Shown here: one piece after another, positions 18,719 through 27,262 of the stretch
Position numbering within the stretch: the first letter of the stretch is position 1
Layout of the letters: each line of letters starts with the position of its first letter
Assembly (NCBI RefSeq): GCF_902729355.1
Contig: NZ_CACVCC010000002.1
Coordinates: 1 to 64,000, forward strand
Origin: Streptococcus sp. S784/96/1
Lineage (GTDB): Bacteria > Bacillota > Bacilli > Lactobacillales > Streptococcaceae
Reading direction: 5' to 3'
DNA length: 64,000 nucleotides
Program-made: the position numbers and the translations under genes
Notes under the pieces: generated by a model
Database searches by the model: none
What the model was told of the DNA's origin: nothing
What the model saw: only the letters and a program-made list of their open reading frames with translations

Positions 18719-19348
18719 GTGACTTTTAGAAAAACAGCAGATGAGTATATTAAACAACCAGTAGGTACACTTAGTCCATATAAAGAAGGGACCTATATTG
18801 ATAGTGAAAATAATGTATATATTCAAGAAGGATTGCAATATATCAAAATTGGCTATGATGTACCTTTACTTGATACCTATGTACAGCATATCCCTATGGT
18901 AAGTGTCGGAGTATTGCTAGCTAATGCCTTTGCTCCGAAAAGAAGAGCGGGCGAAAGTCGAGGACTTGTTGAAGTAATTATCGGTTTTCTATTGGCGTTG
19001 TATTTTTTACTTTGGTATAATCTTTTAGCTTGGGTAGGATATAGAATATTAAGTTTATTTCCCACCTCTCTAATATCATTAACAGAAAAGAAAAAGTGGA
19101 TTCGTTTATTTTTACCATTTACTTGGTTTGTTGATTTTCCTAATAAAAATCAAGTAGCTGTCGCAGCTGGTTCAATAATGCTAATCCCTTATGCGCTTTT
19201 TGCTATTCCATTAATGGCGTTAGCTAGTTACGATGCTCCTGAGTTGATGCCCGTTGCAATTATTGTGATATTGTTTGCGTTACTATCAGGATTTTATCTA
19301 TTTGTTAATGTGCGTATTAATAAAAAGAATTTAGTTGACAAGCTGTAG
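18719..19348 (+). CDS. Multi-pass membrane protein of unknown function
   Basis: The 209-aa product starts at GTG 18719, weakly preceded by GGTGATGGA. Residues 1-60 are soluble. Helices follow at about 60-72, 85-110 (GLVEVIIGFLLALYFLLWYN) and in two C-terminal blocks around 150-170 and 178-198. No catalytic or transport motif is recognisable. Its position right behind a lipoprotein gene suggests they act together at the membrane. No homologue comes to mind. Confidence 0.72.
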   Translation: MTFRKTADEYIKQPVGTLSPYKEGTYIDSENNVYIQEGLQYIKIGYDVPLLDTYVQHIPMVSVGVLLANAFAPKRRAGESRGLVEVIIGFLLALYFLLWYNLLAWVGYRILSLFPTSLISLTEKKKWIRLFLPFTWFVDFPNKNQVAVAAGSIMLIPYALFAIPLMALASYDAPELMPVAIIVILFALLSGFYLFVNVRINKKNLVDKL

Positions 19349-19357
19349 TTCTAGAAG

Positions 19358-19651
19358 TCGAATCATTCCCATTGTTCTTTCTCCCAGTCCTATTAAGCGA
19401 TTGGAAGACTATAAAAATAAAAATAACCACATGATATTAACGTTTTAGCTTATCAACTTATAGAAGAACATCCGTTTTTCAACATTATCGCCACAAAGTT
19501 TTGGCGTTTTCAGATATAAAGGTAATTGAAATTGTAGGTGTAAGGACAGTTGTATCGCGCATAATATGGGTTATTTGATTGTATTTTCAAAAAATTGACT
19601 TTTCTATCCTAAAATCACTCATTGAAATTAGCAACTACGGGAATGATTCGA
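19358..19651. repeat. Long-range inverted repeat, 13 bp perfect
   Basis: TCGAATCATTCCC (19358-19370) and GGGAATGATTCGA (19639-19651) are exact complements 294 bp apart end to end. The interior has no ORF but includes a CGCCA/TGGCG stem with TTTT at 19489-19510, a possible terminator for the preceding gene. The right arm lies in the loop of an ATTAGCA/TGCTAAT stem (about 19627-19662). The whole could be a decayed small mobile element. Confidence 0.5.
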
Positions 19652-19663
19652 AGTCTGCTAATA

Positions 19664-19693
19664 TTAGACAACCTCTTTATTTTCTGCTATAAT
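19664..19693 (+). promoter_or_regulatory. Promoter of the glycyl-tRNA synthetase leader
   Basis: TTAGAC (19664-19669), 18 nt, TATAAT (19688-19693) with TG at 19685-19686. The T-box leader starts just behind it. Confidence 0.65.
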
Positions 19694-19699
19694 AATGCC

Positions 19700-19900
19700 T
19701 AAGAAAGAAGGTTATTCTGATTGTTTCTTTAGCGAGTTCGGGGTGGTGGAAGCCGAGTAGAGGCAAGGAGTAATTGGCGCTTTCGCTTGACGTGTCAAGT
19801 TAACAACAAAATAAATGAAGTAATAAATTAGGGTGGAACCGCGTTTTCAACGCCCCTATGTCAGATGGCATGGGAGTGGGGAGCGTGGTTCTTTTTCATA
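19700..19900 (+). ncRNA. T-box riboswitch (glycine) of the glyQ-glyS operon
   Basis: Hallmarks are the stem I region with GCGAGTTCGGGGTGGTGGAAG (19732-19752; the AG-rich conserved block), the T-box proper AGGGTGGAACCGCG (19830-19843), and a terminator stem (CGCCCC...GGGGAGCG, then TTCTTTTT) ending near 19900. Uncharged tRNA-Gly would stabilise the antiterminator and allow read-through. The assignment to glycine rests on the downstream genes; I did not place the specifier codon. Confidence 0.92.
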
Positions 19901-19945
19901 TCCTAAAGCTAGTCATAAAATAATTCAAATAATTGGAGGAATTCA

Positions 19946-19987
19946 ATGAATAAAAAAACTTACTTTCCACCTAGCCAAAGTTGCTAA
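19946..19987 (+). CDS. Possible 13-codon leader peptide
   Basis: An ATG with an excellent ribosome binding site (GGAGGA, 19935-19940) opens MNKKTYFPPSQSC and stops at TAA 19985-19987. The stop lies in a stem (AGTTGCT...AGCAACT, 19979-20010). It may be a true leader peptide, or the start of a gene lost by deletion; the sequence alone does not decide. Confidence 0.35.
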   Translation: MNKKTYFPPSQSC

Positions 19988-20087
19988 TAAATCTAAAGGT
20001 TTAAGCAACTAACGGCAATCGTTATAACGATTTGCCTAGGCTATGCACTTGTTTCAGTTTCAAAAAATATCGTTTTGAAACTGAAAC
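19979..20087 (+). promoter_or_regulatory. Three consecutive hairpins between T-box and glyQ
   Basis: Stem 1 is AGTTGCT/AGCAACT (19979-20010). Stem 2 is GGCAA-TCGTTA with TAACGATTTGCC (20014-20036). Stem 3 is a perfect 15-bp GTTTCAGTTTCAAAA (20051-20065) with TTTTGAAACTGAAAC (20073-20087). None is followed by a proper U-run. Such an additional structured segment between a T-box terminator and glyQ is not standard. Confidence 0.5.
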
Positions 20088-20123
20088 ATCGCAAAATACA
20101 CTTACCAAGAAAGAGAGCAAATG

Positions 20124-21035
20124 ATGTCTAAAAAATTAACTTTCCAAGAGATTATTCTCACACTACAACAATACTGGAATGACCAAGGCTGTATGTTGAT
20201 GCAGGCTTACGATAATGAAAAAGGTGCAGGAACGATGTCACCTTATACGTTCCTTCGTGCCATTGGTCCTGAGCCTTGGAATGCGGCTTATGTGGAGCCA
20301 AGTCGTCGTCCAGCGGATGGACGTTATGGTGAGAACCCAAACCGTTTGTACCAACACCACCAATTCCAAGTGGTCATGAAACCATCACCATCAAACATTC
20401 AAGAGCTTTACCTTGAGTCATTGGAAAAATTAGGAATCAACCCGTTAGAACACGATATTCGTTTCGTTGAAGATAACTGGGAAAACCCATCAACAGGTTC
20501 AGCTGGTCTTGGTTGGGAAGTATGGCTTGATGGGATGGAAATCACTCAGTTCACTTACTTCCAACAAGTCGGTGGTTTGGCAACAAGCCCTGTAACTGCT
20601 GAGGTAACTTATGGTCTAGAACGTTTGGCGTCATACATTCAGGAAGTGGATTCGGTTTATGACATTGAGTGGGCACCAGGGGTTAAGTACGGTGAAATCT
20701 TCTTGCAACCAGAGTTTGAGCACTCAAAATACAGCTTTGAGATTTCAAACCAAGACATGCTTCTTGAGAACTTTGAGAAATTTGAAAAAGAAGCTGCGCG
20801 TGCCTTGGAAGAAGGACTGGTGCACCCAGCCTATGACTACGTGCTTAAATGTTCGCACACCTTCAACTTGCTTGATGCGCGTGGTGCCGTTTCTGTAACA
20901 GAACGTGCAGGCTACATTGCCCGCATCCGTAACCTCGCTCGTGTTGTTGCTAAAACCTTTGTCGCAGAACGTAAAAAACTCGGCTTCCCGCTTTTAGACG
21001 AAGAAACACGATTGGAATTGTTAAAAGGAGAGGAA
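20124..21035 (+). CDS. glyQ: Glycyl-tRNA synthetase alpha subunit
   Basis: GlyQ is the catalytic subunit of the heterotetrameric bacterial GlyRS and charges tRNA-Gly. The sequence is full length and highly conserved from [18 protein letters not shown] through [17 protein letters not shown]. Of two adjacent ATGs, 20124 gives the canonical N-terminus and better spacing from AAGAGAG. It is controlled by the T-box upstream. Its coding ends TAATG, so translation of the next ORF is coupled. Confidence 0.97.
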
Positions 21036-21037
21036 TA

Positions 21038-21382
21038 ATGGCAGAAATAAATACCTGCTCAACTTCAATTTGTGTCATAAAAATCGAATTAAATACTCCT
21101 TATAAACAAGAATTTGATAACTCAGAAATACAATATGATATTTTAAATTGGTTGATAGAAAATGTTTCACAGTGCATAGGTGATAATGAAAATCTTTTAG
21201 ATTATTGTGAGCTTGACGAAACAAATGAATGTTGTTTGAATTATGTTAAATTAGATATAGATAATCAAAAAATTCAACAACTTGAGAGAGAACTTGAGAT
21301 GAAAGATTTTATTAACTGTAAGCCAATTACTATAAAACAAAAACGACATTACAATGTTAAGAGTGTGACAATAGAAACCTAG
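21038..21382 (+). CDS. Orphan small protein inserted between glyQ and glyS
   Basis: This 114-aa ORF starts at the ATG overlapping the glyQ stop (TAATGG) and ends 13 nt before glyS, so it is in the glyRS operon. It is AT-rich and Lys/Asn/Glu-rich, unlike its codon-optimised neighbours. It has six or more Cys (for example SQCIGD, LDYCEL, NECCLN), no signal peptide and no membrane segment. I do not recognise a family. glyQ and glyS are normally adjacent, so this looks like a late insertion kept in frame with the operon. Confidence 0.72.
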   Translation: MAEINTCSTSICVIKIELNTPYKQEFDNSEIQYDILNWLIENVSQCIGDNENLLDYCELDETNECCLNYVKLDIDNQKIQQLERELEMKDFINCKPITIKQKRHYNVKSVTIET

Positions 21383-21395
21383 CAGGAGAAAAAAT

Positions 21396-23432
21396 ATGAC
21401 AAAAAATTTATTAATTGAACTTGGCTTGGAAGAACTTCCAGCCTACGTTGTAACCCCAAGTGAAAAACAATTAGGTGAAAAAATGGCAGATTTTTTAAAG
21501 GAAAATCGTTTGAGTTTTGATGCCATTGAAACCTTTTCAACGCCACGCCGCTTGGCAGTGCGTGTACTTGGTTTAGCAGATGCGCAGACAGATTTGACAG
21601 AGGATTTCAAAGGTCCTGCCAAGAAAATCGCCGTGGATAGCAATGGGAATTTCACCAAGGCAGCAGAAGGGTTTGTCCGCGGAAAAGGTTTGACAACAGC
21701 AGATATCCGCTTTGAGGAAATCAAAGGTGAAGAGTATGTCTATGTGACCAAAAATGAAGCAGGAAAACCTGCCAAGGAAGTTCTTGCAGGGGTGCCTAAG
21801 GTGCTTGCTAGTTTGACGTTCCCAGTCAGCATGCACTGGGCTAAGAATAGTTTTGAATACATTCGTCCTGTCCACACCTTGACAGTTCTCTTGGATGATG
21901 AGGCACTCGAGCTTGACTTCTTGGATATCCATTCTGGACGCGTCAGCCGTGGACACCGTTTCTTGGGGCAAGAAACTGAGATTGCCTCAGCAGATTCTTA
22001 CGAAGCTGATTTGCGCAGTCAATTTGTCATCGCAGATGCTAAAGAGCGCGAAGACATGATTGTAGGGCAAATTAAGGCGATTGAAACGGAACAAAATGTT
22101 CAGGTGGAGATTGACGAAGACTTGTTGAATGAGGTCTTGAACCTTGTCGAGTACCCAACTGCCTTCATGGGTAGCTTCGATGCCAAATACCTCGATGTTC
22201 CAGAGGAAGTTTTGGTCACTTCAATGAAGAACCACCAACGTTATTTTGTTGTGCGTGATCAGGCTGGAAAACTCATGCCAAACTTCATTTCGGTGCGTAA
22301 TGGTAACGCTGAGCACATTAAAAATGTGGTTAAAGGAAATGAAAAAGTGCTTGTGGCACGTTTGGAAGATGGGGAATTCTTCTGGCGTGAGGACCAAAAA
22401 CTCAACATTGCTGACCTTGTGGCAAAATTGGCAAACGTGACCTTCCATGAAAAAATTGGTTCGCTTGCAGAGCACATGAACCGTGCCCAAGTCATTGCCG
22501 CGTCACTTGCCAAACAAGCTGGTCTGTCAGCAGAAGAAACAGCTGCGGTTGACCGTGCGAGCCAAATCTACAAGTTTGACCTCTTGACAAGTATGGTTGG
22601 TGAATTTGACGAACTTCAAGGGATTATGGGTGAGAAATACGCCCTTCTTGCAGGTGAGGACAAGGCTGTTGCGGCAGCGATTCGTGAGCACTACTTGCCA
22701 AATTCAGCCGAGGGTGAGCTTCCTAAGACAAAAGTTGGTGCGGTGCTTTCCTTGGCTGACAAGCTAGACACCCTCTTGTCATTCTTCTCAGTAGGGCTCA
22801 TTCCGAGTGGTTCTAATGACCCGTATGCCCTTCGCCGTGCGACTCAAGGGATTGTCCGTATTTTGGATGCCTTTGGTTGGACTATTCCAATGGATGAGCT
22901 GGTTGACAGCCTTTACGCCCTATCGTTTGATAGCTTGACCTATGACAACAAAGCTGAGGTTATCAGCTTTATCAAGGCGCGTGTGGACAAGATGATGGGC
23001 AAAACGCTAAAAGATATCAAGGAAGCGGTACTAGCTGGTTCTACTTTCGTTGTTCCCGAAATGTTGGCAGCGGCAGAAGCCCTTGTGGCAGCTAGTCAAA
23101 CGGATGGTTACAAAGCAGCAGTTGAGTCCCTCTCTCGTGTCTTTAATTTGGCGGAAAAAGCTAGCGCAGGTGTAAGTGTGACAGCAGAACTATTTGAAAA
23201 TGATTCTGAAAAAGCTTTGGCAGAGGCGAGTGTTAACTTGACATTGACAGGTAGCTCCTTTGAGAAATTGAATAAGCTCTTCGCCCTAAGCCCTGTTATT
23301 GATGCTTTTTTTGATAACACAATGGTTATGGTAGACGATGAAGCGTTGAAAAATAACCGCCTTGCCCTCTTGGATAGCCTTGTTGCCAAAGCAAGTTCTG
23401 TTGCCGCCTTTAACCGATTGAATACCAAGTAA
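21396..23432 (+). CDS. glyS: Glycyl-tRNA synthetase beta subunit
   Basis: GlyS is the tRNA-binding partner of GlyQ. The 678-aa length is normal. It begins with [19 protein letters not shown], has [11 protein letters not shown] in the middle and [18 protein letters not shown] towards the C-terminal HD/anticodon-binding parts. AGGAG precedes the ATG. It shares the T-box-controlled transcript with glyQ, interrupted by the small orphan ORF. Confidence 0.97.
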   Translation: MTKNLLIELGLEELPAYVVTPSEKQLGEKMADFLKENRLSFDAIETFSTPRRLAVRVLGLADAQTDLTEDFKGPAKKIAVDSNGNFTKAAEGFVRGKGLTTADIRFEEIKGEEYVYVTKNEAGKPAKEVLAGVPKVLASLTFPVSMHWAKNSFEYIRPVHTLTVLLDDEALELDFLDIHSGRVSRGHRFLGQETEIASADSYEADLRSQFVIADAKEREDMIVGQIKAIETEQNVQVEIDEDLLNEVLNLVEYPTAFMGSFDAKYLDVPEEVLVTSMKNHQRYFVVRDQAGKLMPNFISVRNGNAEHIKNVVKGNEKVLVARLEDGEFFWREDQKLNIADLVAKLANVTFHEKIGSLAEHMNRAQVIAASLAKQAGLSAEETAAVDRASQIYKFDLLTSMVGEFDELQGIMGEKYALLAGEDKAVAAAIREHYLPNSAEGELPKTKVGAVLSLADKLDTLLSFFSVGLIPSGSNDPYALRRATQGIVRILDAFGWTIPMDELVDSLYALSFDSLTYDNKAEVISFIKARVDKMMGKTLKDIKEAVLAGSTFVVPEMLAAAEALVAASQTDGYKAAVESLSRVFNLAEKASAGVSVTAELFENDSEKALAEASVNLTLTGSSFEKLNKLFALSPVIDAFFDNTMVMVDDEALKNNRLALLDSLVAKASSVAAFNRLNTK

Positions 23433-23443
23433 GGCATAAGATA

Positions 23444-23889
23444 GAAGTTTTCTATGATTTAAGAAATTTTCTAGTTTCTTATATTCTTATCCCTTTAGAG
23501 ATTTTTGCTCTTATTCTTGCCCTCTTTTTAATCTTTCGTTGGGTGCGTAAAACCTGTAAGCGAGAGAAAGGACAAGCTAGACCAGCGGTGAGGCGCAAAA
23601 ATTCAAGAAAAATTGTACACACGAAACAATCGGCTATTTTTCGAGGATTTTACCTTTTAAAAATTCTCGTGTTAATATTTATTCTTATTCAGTAGATGGT
23701 AAGTACTATGAAGTTTATGACGTTATTATCTATCGTATAGGAAAAGTCTATAAACTAAGTCCAATCCCTACTGAATACGAAATGAAATCTAAGTTACCAG
23801 ACCTTAAAAGGGTTCGAAAATGTTATAACCCATTGAATCCGCAAGAAGCTTATTTACCAGATAATGAAGGAAAATGGATACTATCGTAG
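23444..23889 (+). pseudogene. Frameshifted small membrane protein gene
   Basis: One frame reads a membrane helix and basic region (VSYILIPLEIFALILALFL, then RWVRKTCKREKGQARP) and stops at 23693-23695. A second frame continues with IYSYSVDGKYYEVYDVIIYR and LNPQEAYLPDNEGKWILS to TAG 23887-23889. The two parts look like one protein broken near 23640-23670. There is no ATG for the first part. I do not recognise the family. Confidence 0.6.
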
Positions 23890-23910
23890 GTATAAAAGAA
23901 AGGAGTAAGC

Positions 23911-24168
23911 ATGGAACAAGCAAAAATTGACCGAATCAATGAGCTAGCTCGCAAGAAAAAATCAGTTGGTTTAACCGCTGATGAAAAAGTGGAGCAGGCG
24001 AAACTTCGTGAAGAATATATTGAAGGGTATCGTCGTGCTGTCCGTCACCACATTGCAGGCATTAAAGTTGTTGACGAAGAAGGGAATGATGTGACACCTG
24101 AAAAATTACGTCAACTCCAACGTGAGAAAGGCCTTCACGGTCGCTCACTAGATGACCCAAATTCATAA
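23911..24168 (+). CDS. DUF896/YnzC-family protein
   Basis: The 85-aa protein matches the small DUF896 family (YnzC-like): [20 protein letters not shown], then [17 protein letters not shown]. The N-terminal helical hairpin is characteristic. GAAAGGAG precedes the ATG. Its biochemical role is unsettled; B. subtilis YnzC belongs to an SOS-induced operon, but no such site was seen here. A copy of repeat R1 follows directly. Confidence 0.88.
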   Translation: MEQAKIDRINELARKKKSVGLTADEKVEQAKLREEYIEGYRRAVRHHIAGIKVVDEEGNDVTPEKLRQLQREKGLHGRSLDDPNS

Positions 24169-24172
24169 TAAA

Positions 24173-24420
24173 AAGAGAGTGGGACAAAAATCGTTAAATC
24201 GTCAAAAAAGACGATTTCGATTTTGTCGTCCCACCTCCGCACAGTTGATTAGGATGGCCGCTAACGATTGCGTAGTACTAAAATAGTCCAGTGGACTATT
24301 TTAGGTGGACACTTGAAAATGAAAGAAGGGTCCAGTTACAGACCTCCAATCAACCACTGCGCCAATCTGTTATTGCTATCAAAAAGAGAAGGTTGAGATA
24401 TTTTTGTCTCAACCTCTTCA
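24173..24420 (-). repeat. Interspersed repeat family R1, copy B (inverted)
   Basis: This copy is in the opposite orientation to copy A and very similar to it; both share CTTTTTGATAGCAATAACAG and GCAGTGGTTGATTGG. It lies exactly between the 3' ends of two convergent genes (the DUF896 gene and rarA), 4 nt from one stop codon. Stems at both edges (GGTTGAGA/TCTCAACC and AAATCGTC/GACGATTT) can terminate transcripts from both sides. Confidence 0.75.
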
Positions 24421-24421
24421 T

Positions 24422-25690
24422 TTATCGTGACAATTTATCAATTCTGTCTTTATTAACTCCTAAAGCACGTTCGTATTTTCCAGTATCGTTGGCTTGGAAA
24501 TAGTTAGCTCCTAATAGTTTATCTGGCAGATACTGTTGTTTCACCCATTTTTCAGGATAGGCATGTGGGTAGAGATAATCCACAGCATTTCCCAATTCTT
24601 TACTGCCAGAATAGTGCCCATCTCGGAGATGTCTTGGAATTGGGAGGCTACCTGATTTTCTCAAATCAGATAAGGCAGCATCCATGGCAGCATAGGCTGA
24701 GTTGGACTTAGGTGATAGGGCTAAATCAATGACTACATTGGCGATGAGGATGCGAGCTTCAGGGAATCCGATTTTTTGAGCTGCTTCTAAAGCGGTTACG
24801 GTATGCATTTGTGCTTCAGGGTTGGCAAGGCCGATATCTTCGTAGGCAATAACAGTTAGCCGCCTGGCTAGGCTTGGTAAATCTCCAGCTTCAATGAGCC
24901 GAGCTGCATAGTGTAGCGCAGCATTGACATCCGACCCACGGATGGATTTTTGCAGGGCAGATAAGACGTCATAATGCCCATCTCCGTTTTTATCCATGGT
25001 AATATAGCTTCGTTGTAAACTATTTTCAACAGTGTCTAAGCTAATATGGCGACTACCATCTTCATTTTCTTGAGTGGACATCACCGCTAAATCAAGTGAA
25101 TTATAAGCAGAACGAAGGTCCCCGTTGGTAGCTGTAGCGATAAAATCTAGAGCATCTTCGTCAAGGTTAATGTCAAAGGCAAAGCCTCTTTCCTTGTCTG
25201 AAATAGCACACTGGATTGCTACCTTAATGTCATCGTTAGACAATGGTTCAAGCTCAAAAATTTGTACTCGCGAGCGAATGGCAGGAGTGACGGAGAAAAA
25301 GGGATTTTCTGTCGTTGCCCCAATCATAATGATATTGCCATTTTCTAACAGCGGTAATAGAAAATCTTGCTTGGTTTTATCTAGTCTGTGAATCTCATCG
25401 AGCAGAAGAACGAGACCGCCAGAGAATTTAGCTTCCTCGGCGATTTCTTGGAGACGTTTTTTGCTATCAACCGTTGCATTAAACGTTCGAAAAGCCCATT
25501 TAGTTGTTCCTGCGATTGCAGAAGCAATGGATGTCTTACCGATACCGGGAGGGCCGTATAGAATCATCGAAGACAACATATTAGCGTCAACCATGCGACG
25601 AATAATTTTACCTTCCCCGACCAAATGCTGTTGCCCAATGACTTCTGAAATATTTCGTGGTCGCATCCGTAATGCTAAATTATCAGGCAC
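24422..25690 (-). CDS. rarA: Replication-associated recombination protein RarA (MgsA)
   Basis: This AAA+ ATPase of the clamp-loader-like MgsA/WRNIP1 family acts at stalled replication forks. The 422-aa protein has Walker A YGPPGIGKTS (about residues 45-54), Walker B LLLDEIHRL, sensor motifs (MIGATTENP) and the C-terminal tetramerisation domain (AYEDIGLANPEA, then SGKELGN-like YSGSKELGN). AGGAGG lies before the ATG. A small 18-bp-armed hairpin sits 20 nt upstream of its start. Confidence 0.95.
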   Translation of the reverse strand: MPDNLALRMRPRNISEVIGQQHLVGEGKIIRRMVDANMLSSMILYGPPGIGKTSIASAIAGTTKWAFRTFNATVDSKKRLQEIAEEAKFSGGLVLLLDEIHRLDKTKQDFLLPLLENGNIIMIGATTENPFFSVTPAIRSRVQIFELEPLSNDDIKVAIQCAISDKERGFAFDINLDEDALDFIATATNGDLRSAYNSLDLAVMSTQENEDGSRHISLDTVENSLQRSYITMDKNGDGHYDVLSALQKSIRGSDVNAALHYAARLIEAGDLPSLARRLTVIAYEDIGLANPEAQMHTVTALEAAQKIGFPEARILIANVVIDLALSPKSNSAYAAMDAALSDLRKSGSLPIPRHLRDGHYSGSKELGNAVDYLYPHAYPEKWVKQQYLPDKLLGANYFQANDTGKYERALGVNKDRIDKLSR

Positions 25691-25710
25691 AATTTCCTCC
25701 TAATCTAGTT

Positions 25711-25778
25711 TTATAGTGGATTGAATAATAGGCCAAAGCTACTTAATGATGTCCTAACCTTTATTCAATCCACTATAA
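25711..25778. repeat. Short palindromic element with 18-bp perfect arms
   Basis: TTATAGTGGATTGAATAA (25711-25728) and its exact complement (25761-25778) enclose 32 nt. It sits in the 5' region of rarA, where a promoter is expected. It may be a miniature element derived from insertion sequence ends, or a terminator. No U-run is obvious on the rarA side. Confidence 0.6.
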
Positions 25779-25811
25779 TTGTTGTGTTATAGTTCTCTTA
25801 ATTATATCAAA

Positions 25812-26006
25812 AAGAGGGTGGAGAAAAGTATCCCTGCCTCTTAAATTTTAACGTAGGCTTACTTTGATGCAGTGGTTGATTGGGACGCTTCTTTAGTTAT
25901 AAGTGTTCACCTAGATAGTCCACTAGACAGTTTCAACCTTAGTTTGGAAATAAGATAGTGAAAAGAAGTTAAGACTTTAAAATCATGACTTCTGTCCTAT
26001 TCACTT
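25812..26006 (+). repeat. Interspersed repeat family R1, copy C (shortened)
   Basis: It shares GATGCAGTGGTTGATTGG, GACAGTTTCAACCT and ATCATGACTTCTGTCC with copies A and D but lacks the middle part. Its right end touches the stop codon of the minus-strand HAD gene at 26005. Confidence 0.65.
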
Positions 26007-26820
26007 ATGATAAAAAGAGTTCCTCTAGTTTTCTAGCAACCCCATCCTCATTGTTGGTCCAAGAAATCTGCTCATCAGCAAAATCAAGGAGCAATGGATT
26101 AGCGTTTTGCATAGCATAACCTGTGCTAGCAAAAGCAAGCATCTCAGTATCGTTATGCTCATCACCAAAAGCAATGAGCTTGCTCTTATCAATGTTTAAA
26201 GCATTCAAAAGATACTTGAGGGCATAAGCTTTGTTAACGCCTTTAGGAGAGCATTCCAAGATATTGAGAGGTCCCCCCCAAGAGTCCACTTCCATTTCTT
26301 CTGAAAAATGCTGGCGCAGCTCACTAGCTAGTGCATATTTATCTTCAACTCTAGTTTGGAATAAGATGGCATTAGGATTTTTAGTGATTTTCTCGGTCAC
26401 TAATTTCATCTTGTCTGTAATTTTAGACACTCCAAACAGTTGCGGTTCAATGGTCTCTGGAAAATCAGTTGTGATATAAAAATTCTTACGGTACTCACTG
26501 GCGATGAAGTCTGCTTGAATCTGCTCAGCTTTTCCCAAAAGCTCTAAAAGGTAACGACGGTCAATCGTTACACTGTGCTCGTAAGCCCACTTGCTTTCAG
26601 GAATGTGCGTGAGAGAACCGTTGAAATTAATCATTGGTGTATGAAGCCCCAACTGCTGATAATATGGAAAAGCAGTGCGATAAGGGCGGCCTGTAGAGAT
26701 AATGACCTGATGTCCCTTCTCTTGAACTTTTTGCAAAGTGTTAACAGTATAATCAGAGATGGTGTGATCACTTCTTAAAAGTGTTCCATCCAAATCAATA
26801 GCAATAATTTTTTTAGTCAT
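26005..26820 (-). CDS. Cof-type HAD-superfamily phosphatase
   Basis: This 271-aa class IIB HAD hydrolase is a second member besides the one at 13418. It has motif I DLDGTLLRSD, motif II STGRPY, a conserved Lys before ECSPKGVNKAYAL, and motif IV GDEHNDTEML. A sugar phosphate substrate is likely but unknown. The start ATG 26820 gives the normal N-terminus (MTKKIIAIDLDG) yet has no ribosome binding site. A TGCTATAAT -10 element lies only 7 nt upstream, so the mRNA may be leaderless. Confidence 0.9.
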   Translation of the reverse strand: MTKKIIAIDLDGTLLRSDHTISDYTVNTLQKVQEKGHQVIISTGRPYRTAFPYYQQLGLHTPMINFNGSLTHIPESKWAYEHSVTIDRRYLLELLGKAEQIQADFIASEYRKNFYITTDFPETIEPQLFGVSKITDKMKLVTEKITKNPNAILFQTRVEDKYALASELRQHFSEEMEVDSWGGPLNILECSPKGVNKAYALKYLLNALNIDKSKLIAFGDEHNDTEMLAFASTGYAMQNANPLLLDFADEQISWTNNEDGVARKLEELFLS

Positions 26821-26827
26821 GGGACTT

Positions 26828-26836
26828 ATTATAGCA
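26828..26836 (-). promoter_or_regulatory. Extended -10 directly in front of the HAD start codon
   Basis: On the minus strand TGCTATAAT ends 7 nt before the A of the ATG, which puts the predicted transcription start at or next to the start codon. CTGATT, 17 nt upstream, may be the -35 and overlaps the terminator stem at 26850-26887. Confidence 0.6.
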
Positions 26837-26849
26837 AAAAAAGACTAAA

Positions 26850-26887
26850 AAATCAGAGAAAGTTCATTTTTTGCCTTTCCCTGATTT
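26850..26887 (-). terminator. Terminator behind the DUF956 gene
   Basis: AAATCAGAGAAAG and CTTTCCCTGATTT pair with one mismatch; on the minus strand the stem is followed by TTTTTTAGTCTTTTTTT. It ends the manA-DUF956 transcript. Confidence 0.75.
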
Positions 26888-26890
26888 TTC

Positions 26891-27253
26891 TTAGTTTTTA
26901 CGGCGAATTTTATTCCAGATGAGCTGGATGAGCGTTGGAAGTTTAACGACATTTTCATTGCCGATATGCTGGCGAGCGATTTTTAAAATTTTTCCCGAAT
27001 CTTTGGAAGCGAATAAGAACTTGCCACTGTCGGTGTAAACTTCAAAGTGACGACTGATTTTTTTACCAGTAACGTTTGCCCCAATTTGTAGCACATTTGC
27101 CCAAGGAATTTGGATATATTGTTCTACATTGACATCGGGATAAAATTCTAAAGCAATATCGCCCACTAGAAATTTACCAACCTTGCTACCAATACCGAAG
27201 TAAGACACGCCGGTTGTTTGGAAGTCGATTGTTTTATTTAAAGATTGTGCCAT
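26891..27253 (-). CDS. DUF956 family protein (ManO-like)
   Basis: The 120-aa protein matches DUF956, a family found with mannose-type PTS genes in lactic acid bacteria and sometimes called ManO. It shows a PH-like pattern (TGVSYFGIGSKVGKFLVGDI, then IPWANVLQIGANVTGK). A regulatory role on the PTS is assumed, not proven. It starts 9 nt behind manA, with GGAGAA as ribosome binding site. It is separated from manLMN here, whereas in many species it follows manN. Confidence 0.85.
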   Translation of the reverse strand: MAQSLNKTIDFQTTGVSYFGIGSKVGKFLVGDIALEFYPDVNVEQYIQIPWANVLQIGANVTGKKISRHFEVYTDSGKFLFASKDSGKILKIARQHIGNENVVKLPTLIQLIWNKIRRKN

Positions 27254-27262
27254 GAAATTCTC

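Noticed and set aside
21573..21971. 132-aa open frame on the minus strand inside glyS
   Set aside because: It lies wholly within the conserved glyS gene and its translation shows no plausible domain; a shadow of biased codon use.
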